DNA from: Gammaproteobacteria bacterium UBA3498
GTDB lineage: Bacteria > Pseudomonadota > Gammaproteobacteria > Pseudomonadales > Pseudohongiellaceae
Assembly: GCA_002377605.1 (NCBI GenBank)
Contig: DFQD01000193.1
Span: 1-5,862, forward strand
Length of the DNA: 5,862 bases
Direction of reading: 5' to 3'
Shown here: piece by piece, positions 1 through 5,862 of the stretch
Layout: each line of letters opens with the position of its first letter
Position numbering within the stretch: the stretch's first letter is position 1
Notes under the pieces: generated by a model
The model's input: the letters and a program-made list of their open reading frames with translations, nothing else
What the model was told of the DNA's origin: nothing
Databases searched by the model: none
Made by a program: the position numbers and the translations under genes

Positions 1-100
1 TCCAAGACCGCCATTGGATCAAGAACGCTTCGATCATTGGTGGACATTTCGCGTGACTTCACGGATTTAGCCTTTCCAAGCCTTAAGCAAAAAGCCATTC
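1..100. other. Unassigned window edge upstream of the receptor gene
   Basis: This edge is too short to assign. Three readings stay open. On the plus strand, frame 1 is open from base 1 to a TGA at 115-117, which would overlap the receptor start by 17 bases. Plus frame 2 ends at a TAG at 68-70 after a tail containing ERFDHWWTFRVTSRI. On the minus strand, an ATG at 47-45 opens a frame reading MSTNDRSVLDPMAVL that runs off the edge; it looks like a plausible N-terminus of a divergent gene, but no clear Shine-Dalgarno precedes it. I see no convincing promoter for the receptor here. Confidence 0.25.
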
Positions 101-2059
101 ATGACTTCATTCGTTGAGAGAATTTGTTTTGCAATAGCTGTTATTGCCGTACTTTTTTCATTTTTGCCTTACCCATCAGCTTTAGCACAACACGATGAAG
201 AACTGGAAGAAATAGTTGTCACTTCTACTCGAACACGCCGTAGTTTTGAAGATCAACCAACTCGAGTTGAAGTCCTAGGTGGTGAAGAAATAAATGAAAA
301 GGCCAATATGAAGCCTGGTGACATCCGTATGTTATTAAATGAAAGTACGGGTATTTATGTTCAACAAACTTCTGCCACTAGTTTTAACTCCAGTATTCGC
401 ATTCAGGGGCTTGATGGTAAATATACCCAGATATTGCAAGATGGAATGCCTCTCTACGGAGGTTATTCCGGGGGTTTGAGTTTATTGCAGATCGCACCAT
501 TAGATTTACAGCAAGTAGAAGTAATTAAAGGATCTAATTCGACGCTCTTTGGCGGCGGTGCGATTGCTGGATTGGTAAACCTGGTAACACGGGCTCCAGG
601 TGAGGAGCCAGAAAACTCCTTTTTAGTCAATCTCACTTCAGCGGATGGAATAGACACCAGTGGGTTTTTTTCGCGACGGATTGGAAATCAAAACCTAACA
701 GTATTCACTTCTTATAATTCTAATGATGCTTATGACCCTGCAGATAATGGTTTTAGTGCGATACCGGAATTTGAGAGATGGACATTTAAACCCAGGTTTT
801 TTTTTAAAGGTGCCAATAGTGAAAGTGTATTTGGATTTAGTGTTATTACGGAAGATCGATTGGGTGGCAATCTAAATCACATTGAAGGAAGAAGATTACA
901 CCCAACTTATTTTGAAGGCAGTGATACAACTCGAATTTCAACTCAATTTGAACACATTAAACAATTAAGTTCGGGAAGAGAATTTGTATTGCGCAATAGT
1001 GTGAGTCGTTTTGACCGGGAACTAAAAATTCCAATGTTCAGTTTTGCTGGAACTCAAACTTCGAGTTTTTCTGAGATGCATATTCTCGGAACGAATGAGA
1101 ACGTTGACTGGGTGTTAGGTGTTAATTTGTTGACTGAAGATTTTGAGCAAGATAATCCATTGCTCGGTCTGGCTCACGATTTTAGCGGTTATACGACGGG
1201 TATTTTCGCTCAATTAACCATGCCAATATCAAGTCGCTGGATGTTGGAAAGTGGGTTAAGGCTAGACCATACTTCTGCATACGGCACCTTTGTGCTCCCA
1301 CGTGTAGCCTTAATGTACAAGATTTCCGAAGATTCCACTCTTCGTATCGGTGGTGGGCTCGGATACAAAGAACCAACCTTATTTACGCAAGAATCGGATG
1401 CGCTACATTTTCTAAATATTTTGCCTCTAGATGAGGGTCGGCTTGATGCCGAGCAATCTGCAGGATTTAATATTGATATAAACCAGTCTTTTGATTTCGC
1501 CAATGGAATGTCGCTTAATCTGAATGCATTGGTTTTCTATACTCGAGTAAATGATCCGCTGCAGTTAGAAGCCATGACTCAAGGTCAGTATATTTTCTCT
1601 CAGCCGCAGGATTATCTCGATTCTAAAGGAGCAGAAATAAATGCCGCTTGGTTTTGGAATGATTTTAAATTGTTCCTTGGTTATACCCATACTGATGTTG
1701 AAGAGCATGGGTTGGATGGAGTTAGCGAAAGTACCCTAATTCCCGAAGATCGAGTAAATGCAGTATTCGTTTACGAGCGAGAAGATGATTTTCGAATAGG
1801 TTTAGAGGCTTATTATTTTGGGCGGCAAGCTTTAACTAATGGATCCACGGGCCGGGACTATTGGATTTTTGGTTTAATGATGGAAAAAGTTTACTCTGAG
1901 GATTACTCATTATTTCTTAACTTTGAAAACTTTACTGACATTCGCCAGACTAGATACGAACAGATATATACAGGTTCATTACTGAATCCTATTTTTAATG
2001 ACATCTTTGCGCCTTTAGACGGGTTTGTCATTAATGGAGGGATCAAGATTCGAATTTAG
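101..2059 (+). CDS. TonB-dependent outer-membrane receptor
   Basis: This 652-residue protein is a TonB-dependent receptor, a gated outer-membrane beta-barrel that imports scarce ligands such as siderophores, haem, cobalamin or other organics using TonB-ExbBD energy. A signal peptide covers about residues 1-29, with likely cleavage after Ala-Leu-Ala at 27-29. A TonB box (EEIVVTST, 36-43) follows. The plug domain spans about 45-165 and shows RIQGLDGKYTQILQDGMPLY (99-118) and VEVIKGSNSTLFGGGAIAG (139-157). The rest is barrel, with many aromatic-rich alternating strands. The final residue is Ile rather than the usual Phe or Trp. ATG 101 is the only start after an in-frame TAG at 68-70; its Shine-Dalgarno is weak. 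The gene is AT-rich compared with its neighbours and has a T9 run at 797-805. It converges on the leftward genes, so it is a separate transcription unit. The ligand cannot be inferred from sequence. The family call is secure. Confidence 0.96.
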   Translation: MTSFVERICFAIAVIAVLFSFLPYPSALAQHDEELEEIVVTSTRTRRSFEDQPTRVEVLGGEEINEKANMKPGDIRMLLNESTGIYVQQTSATSFNSSIRIQGLDGKYTQILQDGMPLYGGYSGGLSLLQIAPLDLQQVEVIKGSNSTLFGGGAIAGLVNLVTRAPGEEPENSFLVNLTSADGIDTSGFFSRRIGNQNLTVFTSYNSNDAYDPADNGFSAIPEFERWTFKPRFFFKGANSESVFGFSVITEDRLGGNLNHIEGRRLHPTYFEGSDTTRISTQFEHIKQLSSGREFVLRNSVSRFDRELKIPMFSFAGTQTSSFSEMHILGTNENVDWVLGVNLLTEDFEQDNPLLGLAHDFSGYTTGIFAQLTMPISSRWMLESGLRLDHTSAYGTFVLPRVALMYKISEDSTLRIGGGLGYKEPTLFTQESDALHFLNILPLDEGRLDAEQSAGFNIDINQSFDFANGMSLNLNALVFYTRVNDPLQLEAMTQGQYIFSQPQDYLDSKGAEINAAWFWNDFKLFLGYTHTDVEEHGLDGVSESTLIPEDRVNAVFVYEREDDFRIGLEAYYFGRQALTNGSTGRDYWIFGLMMEKVYSEDYSLFLNFENFTDIRQTRYEQIYTGSLLNPIFNDIFAPLDGFVINGGIKIRI

Positions 2060-2264
2060 AATAAATGATTTGGTTATTGTTTGTGTGTTATCACAATTCA
2101 ATCCAGCGGGAATTCATTTTCGAGAGTGGTGCTTAAGGGTGGAGTCGATAATGCCTTATCTCACTGGCTTTCAGCACTATAAAGCAGTTATTTGTATCTC
2201 CGGTTGTATCAGTAGTTTTACTTGTACCTTATTAAGGATAAAAGAAGGTTCTATCAATGGAGTT

Positions 2265-2290
2265 GTAGTGGAAGCCCTTGGTACTTCCAC
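2265..2290 (+). repeat. GTAG-prefixed hairpin, possibly REP-like
   Basis: A perfect 7-bp stem, GTGGAAG (2268-2274) and CTTCCAC (2284-2290), encloses a 9-base loop. The tetranucleotide GTAG (2265-2268) overlaps the base of the 5' arm, as in many REP sequences recognised by RAYT transposases. Only one copy lies in the window, so it cannot be shown to be a repeat. No T-tract follows on either strand, which argues against an intrinsic terminator. Confidence 0.35.
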
Positions 2291-2353
2291 AAGAATTCAG
2301 ATTTCACCACTAACTTGTAGTTTAATTAGCTAACCTAGTCGAAACCCACTGTA

Positions 2354-2373
2354 TTTTTACTCTGACCCCATTT
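2354..2373 (-). repeat. GGGGTCAGAGTAAAA motif, possible RAYT/REP-associated remnant
   Basis: Read on the minus strand this is TAAATGGGGTCAGAGTAAAA. From memory, near-identical strings recur beside IS200-like/RAYT (Y1) transposase genes in many proteobacterial genomes. No transposase is present here, so at most this is an orphan end or solo element. The call relies on recall and not on a search. Confidence 0.4.
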
Positions 2374-2434
2374 ATTAGTTTTTAAAATTTTCTCGCCAGA
2401 GCTCTTACAGTTTAGAAGATGCTTGTCAGTGTCC

Positions 2435-3505
2435 TCAAGGTCGCACCCGTACATACTTCCTAAGTGTTCGCTCGTTAAGATGAGGGTTGGGGACGGGCTC
2501 TCCTCCGTAAATGTTGCCTTCGCGATCGACGGTGACGAACTCCGCTCCGTTCCCCGGTAGAATGTTAGGATCCGCCCATGGGAAGCGAATGAACTCTTTC
2601 ACCCATCCTGTCTCGGCTTCGCCGATGCGAATTCCCATTTCATATCCTGGGTTCTGTACGTTGTCAGATTCGGAGTCCGCGACGTAGATCCGTCCCTCGT
2701 TGTCAAAGGCTATTCCGCTCGGGCGCCCGAACTGGGTCCAAGTGGTAGAGTGGTTGCCCTCTTGGTCGAAGATCTGAATTCGGCTGTTGCTGCGATCTCC
2801 CACAAACACTCGACCATCTGGATCAATGGCGATGGCGTGCAGGGCACGGAACTGTCCCGGGGCATAGCCAGTCTCTCCCCAAGACATAAGGAATTCGCCA
2901 CGGCTGTTGTACTTCACCACTCGGTTGTTTCCGTTTGCGTTGTGGCCGTCCGCTATGAATATGTCACCGTTAGACGCGATTGCCACATCACTAGGGGAAG
3001 TGAAGTGGTTCGGGCCGTCTCCCTGTTCTCCAGGGGTGCCAAGTGTCATGAGTACTTCGCCAGTAGAGCTAAACTTGATGACGTGATGACCTCGACCGTC
3101 GCCCGCCGGAATATTGTTATCACTCACGGCGTCAGTCACCCAGACGTTGCCGTCGGAGTCAACGTCAATTCCATGCGGCCAGATAAACATTCCGCTGCCG
3201 AAGGACTCGACTACATTGCCGTCGGGATCGAACTTCAAGATGGGATCTAAGTCTGAATCAGCGCACTCCGAACCGAAAAGATCAGGACCGGCATCGCAGC
3301 GGATAACGGCCCAGACATGGCGCCCGTCGGGGTCGACCTTCGCTTTGCCGACTGCTCCCATCACCCTTCCTCCCGGCAGTTTTGCCCACCCTTCGACGAT
3401 CGCATACGGATTCGTGGAGTTCTGCGCAACAGATTGCAGCGGCACAAACAAAGAAGCAAGTGCGAGCAGAGCGGCTACGGATACGATTTGATTGCGGAAA
3501 GACAT
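2435..3505 (-). CDS. Exported NHL beta-propeller protein, PAL-like
   Basis: This 356-residue secreted protein is a six-bladed NHL propeller closest in pattern to peptidyl-alpha-hydroxyglycine alpha-amidating lyase (PAL). Translation most likely starts at ATG 3505, which has GAGGTG six bases upstream; a longer frame begins only at a TTG (3574). A signal peptide covers about residues 1-27, ending in Val-Ala before Gln28. Blade motifs include WPHGIDVDSDGNVWVTD (109-125), SPSDVAIASNGDIFIADG (170-187), HAIAIDPDGRVFVGDR (223-238) and RPSGIAFDNEGRIYVADS (261-278). Two zinc-ligand histidines of PAL seem kept (His111, His223). The PAL tyrosine is replaced by His188, and the third histidine region reads GAEFVTVDREG (320-330), without His. 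True amidating-lyase activity is therefore doubtful. Cys70 and Cys81 could form a disulfide. GC content is much higher than in flanking genes. The propeller fold is secure; the function is unknown. Confidence 0.88.
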   Translation of the reverse strand: MSFRNQIVSVAALLALASLFVPLQSVAQNSTNPYAIVEGWAKLPGGRVMGAVGKAKVDPDGRHVWAVIRCDAGPDLFGSECADSDLDPILKFDPDGNVVESFGSGMFIWPHGIDVDSDGNVWVTDAVSDNNIPAGDGRGHHVIKFSSTGEVLMTLGTPGEQGDGPNHFTSPSDVAIASNGDIFIADGHNANGNNRVVKYNSRGEFLMSWGETGYAPGQFRALHAIAIDPDGRVFVGDRSNSRIQIFDQEGNHSTTWTQFGRPSGIAFDNEGRIYVADSESDNVQNPGYEMGIRIGEAETGWVKEFIRFPWADPNILPGNGAEFVTVDREGNIYGGEPVPNPHLNERTLRKYVRVRP

Positions 3506-3509
3506 GGAG

Positions 3510-3515
3510 CACCTC
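3510..3515 (-). promoter_or_regulatory. Ribosome binding site fixing the propeller gene start
   Basis: On the minus strand GAGGTG precedes ATG 3505 by four bases (five counted from GAGGT, six from GAGG). It is the best Shine-Dalgarno in the window and supports starting at 3505 instead of at the upstream TTG, which would also prepend 23 residues to a normal signal peptide. Confidence 0.7.
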
Positions 3516-3539
3516 GATGCGTTTTGAGTTAATTTTTGA

Positions 3540-3567
3540 GTGTTAAGTAGAACAAAAGCTATGTCAA
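3540..3567 (-). promoter_or_regulatory. Possible promoter for the propeller gene
   Basis: On the minus strand a consensus -35 hexamer TTGACA (3567-3562) is followed after 16 bases by TAACAC (3545-3540), a poor -10 matching TATAAT at three of six positions. It lies in the 110-base gap between amidase and propeller genes and would give a leader of about 30 bases. The weak -10 keeps confidence low; the propeller gene could instead be read from the upstream genes. Confidence 0.35.
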
Positions 3568-3577
3568 TTGGCAATTG
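3565..3577. promoter_or_regulatory. 13-bp palindrome, candidate operator
   Basis: CAATTG-G-CAATTG is a perfect palindrome around one central base, and each half is also self-complementary. It overlaps the TTGACA -35 element by three bases (3565-3567), where a repressor or activator could act. AT-rich palindromes also arise by chance, and no second copy was seen in the window. Confidence 0.3.
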
Positions 3578-3615
3578 TAGTAGCAGTCCTTCAGCTATAA
3601 TGGTTTCTTGATGCG

Positions 3616-4845
3616 CTAATTGTTAAAGATATCGAGCGGGAGTACGGCTGTTACTCCGACGTTTGGAGAATCTACCAGTTGGCTAATTCTAAGGTCTACA
3701 GCGACACTTGCGATTACATACGCTTGGTTGCGCGTGTATCCATAAGTCCTAACTATGTAATCAATAATGCCATCGATAGCATTTCTTGCCGCAAGATTTA
3801 TATCGTTGGATAAATTGCTCAAGCCCGCAACTACATCTGAATTTAAATATTGCATATCCGGAGGAACTTCGCCTGGTTCTTTTACCGGAATGCCAGTGAC
3901 GGCATAAAACCTTCGAGAAGGAATTTCCAATAACTGAGAAGAGCCTTCATAGTGTGGGCCTCGCGAAAGATCTCGTCCGTCCCTAATCACTTCAGTGGTC
4001 GCCCAAACGTTAGCAGACATTTCAATCGCTGTTCCAGAAACTTCACCATCCCCTTGAGCATAGTGAAGATCACCGATGGTTAGTCCACAACCCTCCACAA
4101 AACAGGGTAGATATATTGAAACCCCAGCCTGCAAATAGCGAATATCCATGTTGCCGCCGTGTTCCCTTGGCGGAATTGTGCGTAAGCATTCGTTAGGTGC
4201 GGATCCATTTGTGCCACATACTTCAGCTGGAGATGCTCCATCTGGTGAAGGCAGGAAAACCTGTCCGCCTGCATTCGCTAGTGCCTGCTCTCGCTCCAGC
4301 ATTACTCGTAATTGATTAGGGCCAGGCAGAGTAGAGACTACGCCGGGGAAACTTGAATTTGGAATACGTATTCCTGGAATATCGTCGCTTTCGGCATATT
4401 CTCGATTGAGCCGCCAAATCGTTAAAAATTGACCTTCAACTAAATCGGGAACAAAACCTCCGTCGCCACCATAGGTATAAGCATATTTGCCTGGATCTAT
4501 ATTCAATAAGGTGACTTTGAGTACATCGCCTATTTCAGCGCCTTCAATGTGCACGGGCCCAGCCATAGGATGCACAGCACCGAAGTTGTTGCTCGAATTT
4601 TCGGGCTCATTAGTTTGAGCCGAGACTGTCCCTAACCAGTCGCCACTATCGCGAGTCCGAAATAATATTGTTTGGCCAGGTTTGGCTCTCGCGGCCATTG
4701 GGATGTCGGGATGAAGACGATTTACACAGCCAGGGTCTTCAATACAGCTATTACCTTCGCCTCCAACTATAACCACATCATTATCAGCTGCATGTGTAAT
4801 GCTGGCCAAGCCGAGGTAAATTATGATGGTAAAGATTTTTTTCAT
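3616..4845 (-). CDS. Exported acetamidase/formamidase family protein
   Basis: This 409-residue protein belongs to the FmdA/AmdA acetamidase/formamidase family, metal-dependent hydrolases releasing ammonia from short amides. Family motifs run in order: HPDIPMAARAKPGQTI (45-60), HPMAGPVHIEGAEIGDVLKV (92-111), HGGNMDIRYL (229-238), GDLHYAQGDGEVSGTAIEM (258-276) and, near the C-terminus, AYVIASVAVDLRISQLVD. Length is normal for the family. An N-terminal signal peptide (MKKIFTIIIYLGLASITHA, 1-19) points to the periplasm, unlike the usual cytoplasmic members. The mature part has exactly six cysteines in three close pairs (34/40, 210/220, 248/253), fitting disulfides in an oxidising compartment. ATG 4845 is preceded by AAAAAGG eight bases upstream, and the TAXI stop lies 15 bases upstream, so the two are co-transcribed. 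Family membership is secure; the actual amide substrate is unknown, and small aliphatic amides are only the family default. Confidence 0.93.
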   Translation of the reverse strand: MKKIFTIIIYLGLASITHAADNDVVIVGGEGNSCIEDPGCVNRLHPDIPMAARAKPGQTILFRTRDSGDWLGTVSAQTNEPENSSNNFGAVHPMAGPVHIEGAEIGDVLKVTLLNIDPGKYAYTYGGDGGFVPDLVEGQFLTIWRLNREYAESDDIPGIRIPNSSFPGVVSTLPGPNQLRVMLEREQALANAGGQVFLPSPDGASPAEVCGTNGSAPNECLRTIPPREHGGNMDIRYLQAGVSIYLPCFVEGCGLTIGDLHYAQGDGEVSGTAIEMSANVWATTEVIRDGRDLSRGPHYEGSSQLLEIPSRRFYAVTGIPVKEPGEVPPDMQYLNSDVVAGLSNLSNDINLAARNAIDGIIDYIVRTYGYTRNQAYVIASVAVDLRISQLVDSPNVGVTAVLPLDIFNN

Positions 4846-4853
4846 AAATGATG

Positions 4854-4860
4854 CCTTTTT
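4854..4860 (-). promoter_or_regulatory. Ribosome binding site of the amidase gene
   Basis: AAAAAGG on the minus strand fills most of the 15-base gap between the TAXI stop and ATG 4845, with an eight-base spacer. With no room for a promoter or terminator in the gap, it supports translation from a shared transcript. Confidence 0.5.
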
Positions 4861-5850
4861 CTAACCGCCTAACAAATGTTCTGGGACATCTATTCCTTTT
4901 TCTTCATAATAGCGAAGAGCCCCTCGATGAAGAGGAACGGGCATTCCCTTTAGGGCGTTTTCCAATATCATTGATTTTGTCGCATTGTGAATTTCCTGAA
5001 GTGCTGCAAGATTCTCCCATAATAGCTTCGTAAGGTTATAAACGATTTCTTCTGGAACATCATCTCGTGTCACTAAGACGTTGGCGCTTGCGGCAGTTCT
5101 GACAGTTTTATCTTGAGTTGGGTATGTGCCTGGAGCTAGGTCATAAAAATTCCAAATAGGATATTCCCAATTTATGGCATTTAATTCTTCTTGGTTGATA
5201 CTAAGGATTGTAAGTTCTTCGCCAAGAAGAGCATGTGCTCGGGTTAATGCGGCCATAGGCGGTCCGCCTGGTGCATTGAGCCCAACTATGTTCCCGTCCT
5301 GAAGCGCATCGGCAGAGGGGCCGTAGCCTAAATAAGCCACCGACAGATTTTGTTGGTAATCAATACCTAGCGCATCAAAAATATAGAAGCCAGTAATCTC
5401 GGCACCTGAGTTTCTCATACCAATAGAAACTCGTTCACCGTTCAGTCGCGAGTAATCGGTAAAAGATCCCTCAGTGACGAGATCAGAGCGTAAAAGAAGA
5501 TGCTCAACATTAGGCCAAAGAGCAGTGACACCACGGACATGGGTTTGAGGGTTTTGAATTGGTCCTTCACCGGCATAGGACCAAGCGGCAAAAATCGATA
5601 GCATGGTTGCGAATTGAGCCTGATTATCTCGCAGAAGTTTTACATTCTCGAGTGAACCGGCGGAGCTGATGGCAGTTAATGCAAAGTTTGCTTCCTCGCG
5701 GGCTGATACTATTGTCGCTAGCGCTACACCTACCGGATAGTAGGTCGCGCTTGTAGTTCCTGTAGTGAGGACATATGTCTGGCGTTGCCCAACCCGTTCA
5801 GAACAAGAACTAAGCAGCAAACAAACTATAAGTAGAGTGAGTCGAGTCAC
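4861..5850 (-). CDS. TAXI-type TRAP transporter solute-binding lipoprotein
   Basis: This 329-residue protein is a TAXI-family substrate-binding subunit of a tripartite ATP-independent periplasmic (TRAP) transporter, which delivers organic acids or amino acids such as glutamate to a DctQM-type permease. Family motifs are TTGTTSATYYPVGVALATIV (29-48), SSAGSLENVKLLRDNQAQFA (62-81) and LNGERVSIGMRNSGAE (136-151). The N-terminus is a lipoprotein signal with lipobox Leu-Ser-Ser-Cys and lipidated Cys16. The called start is GTG 5850 with only a weak ribosome site. The frame stays open upstream to the window edge (codons for Ser-Asn-Lys-Asn), so the true start may lie outside. No permease gene is in the window; it would be expected upstream or elsewhere. 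The gene ends 15 bases before the amidase start and is probably the first visible gene of that operon. The ligand cannot be told from sequence. Confidence 0.93.
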   Translation of the reverse strand: MTRLTLLIVCLLLSSCSERVGQRQTYVLTTGTTSATYYPVGVALATIVSAREEANFALTAISSAGSLENVKLLRDNQAQFATMLSIFAAWSYAGEGPIQNPQTHVRGVTALWPNVEHLLLRSDLVTEGSFTDYSRLNGERVSIGMRNSGAEITGFYIFDALGIDYQQNLSVAYLGYGPSADALQDGNIVGLNAPGGPPMAALTRAHALLGEELTILSINQEELNAINWEYPIWNFYDLAPGTYPTQDKTVRTAASANVLVTRDDVPEEIVYNLTKLLWENLAALQEIHNATKSMILENALKGMPVPLHRGALRYYEEKGIDVPEHLLGG

Positions 5851-5862
5851 GTTCTTATTACT

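Larger units (their letters stand above)
2060..2434. other. Convergent intergenic region, no convincing gene
   Basis: This gap separates the receptor stop from the stop of the leftward propeller gene. An open frame of 102 codons on the plus strand (2025-2333) crosses most of it, but it starts inside the receptor, has no recognisable domain and no ribosome binding site I can support, so I treat it as chance. The gap contains a short CCTTA-T-TAAGG palindrome (2227-2237), a GTAG-prefixed hairpin (2265-2290) and a TTTTACTCTGACCCC motif (2354-2373), listed separately. I found no canonical stem plus T-tract terminator for either converging gene. Confidence 0.6.

Noticed and set aside
2268..2290. 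Hairpin as intrinsic terminator of the receptor or propeller gene
   Set aside because: No run of T follows the stem on either strand, and it is about 210 and 145 bases from the respective stop codons.
2025..2333. 102-codon plus-strand frame after the receptor
   Set aside because: It starts inside the receptor's last codons, has no recognisable domain or supported ribosome site, and shows ordinary intergenic composition.
2750..3250. 166-codon plus-strand frame
   Set aside because: It lies wholly antisense to the propeller gene, whose NHL motifs fix the true frame; high GC lengthens such antisense frames.
2435..3505. Annotation as a functional peptidylglycine-amidating lyase
   Set aside because: The third zinc histidine and the tyrosine appear replaced, so only the fold is claimed.
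3506..3574. N-terminal extension of the propeller protein from TTG 3574
   Set aside because: It would place 23 residues before a complete signal peptide, and the GAGGTG site favours ATG 3505.
3583..3599. TAGC/GCTA mini-stem after the amidase gene as terminator
   Set aside because: Only four base pairs around a 9-base loop, with no T-tract.
1..5862. tRNA, rRNA, CRISPR array or intact insertion sequence
   Set aside because: No cloverleaf-like segments, regularly spaced repeats, transposase frames or long terminal inverted repeats were seen on either strand.

Overview
The window looks like chromosomal DNA from a Gram-negative, probably marine or other aquatic, proteobacterium; that placement is inference. 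It rests on a TonB-dependent outer-membrane receptor, a lipoprotein-type TAXI solute-binding protein and two other exported proteins. No ribosomal or other phylogenetic marker is present, so the taxon stays open.

Layout. Bases 1-100 are an edge fragment that cannot be assigned. A TonB-dependent receptor runs rightward at 101-2059. A 375-base gap between convergent genes (2060-2434) follows. It holds no convincing gene, but it has a hairpin preceded by GTAG and a TAAATGGGGTCAGAGTAAAA-type motif of the kind I associate with RAYT/REP elements. Three genes then read leftward: a six-bladed NHL propeller protein resembling peptidyl-alpha-hydroxyglycine alpha-amidating lyase (2435-3505), an exported acetamidase/formamidase-family protein (3616-4845) and a TAXI-type TRAP solute-binding lipoprotein (4861 to about 5850, possibly starting beyond the window). 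In transcription order these are TAXI, amidase, propeller.

How the genes may work together. TAXI and amidase are 15 bases apart and almost certainly co-transcribed. The propeller gene lies 110 bases further on, with its own good ribosome binding site, a possible promoter and a 13-bp palindrome. All four products carry export signals, so every visible step would occur at the cell envelope. A reasonable but untested model is that the receptor admits a substrate to the periplasm, the exported amidase hydrolyses an amide, and the TAXI protein captures an acid for a TRAP permease encoded outside the window. The role of the propeller is unknown.

Composition is mosaic. Hand counts on sampled 60-base lines give roughly 33-40% GC in the receptor, 43-47% in the amidase, 40-60% in TAXI and mostly 62-67% in the propeller gene (one sampled line 48%). 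The propeller gene is therefore the best candidate for recent acquisition.
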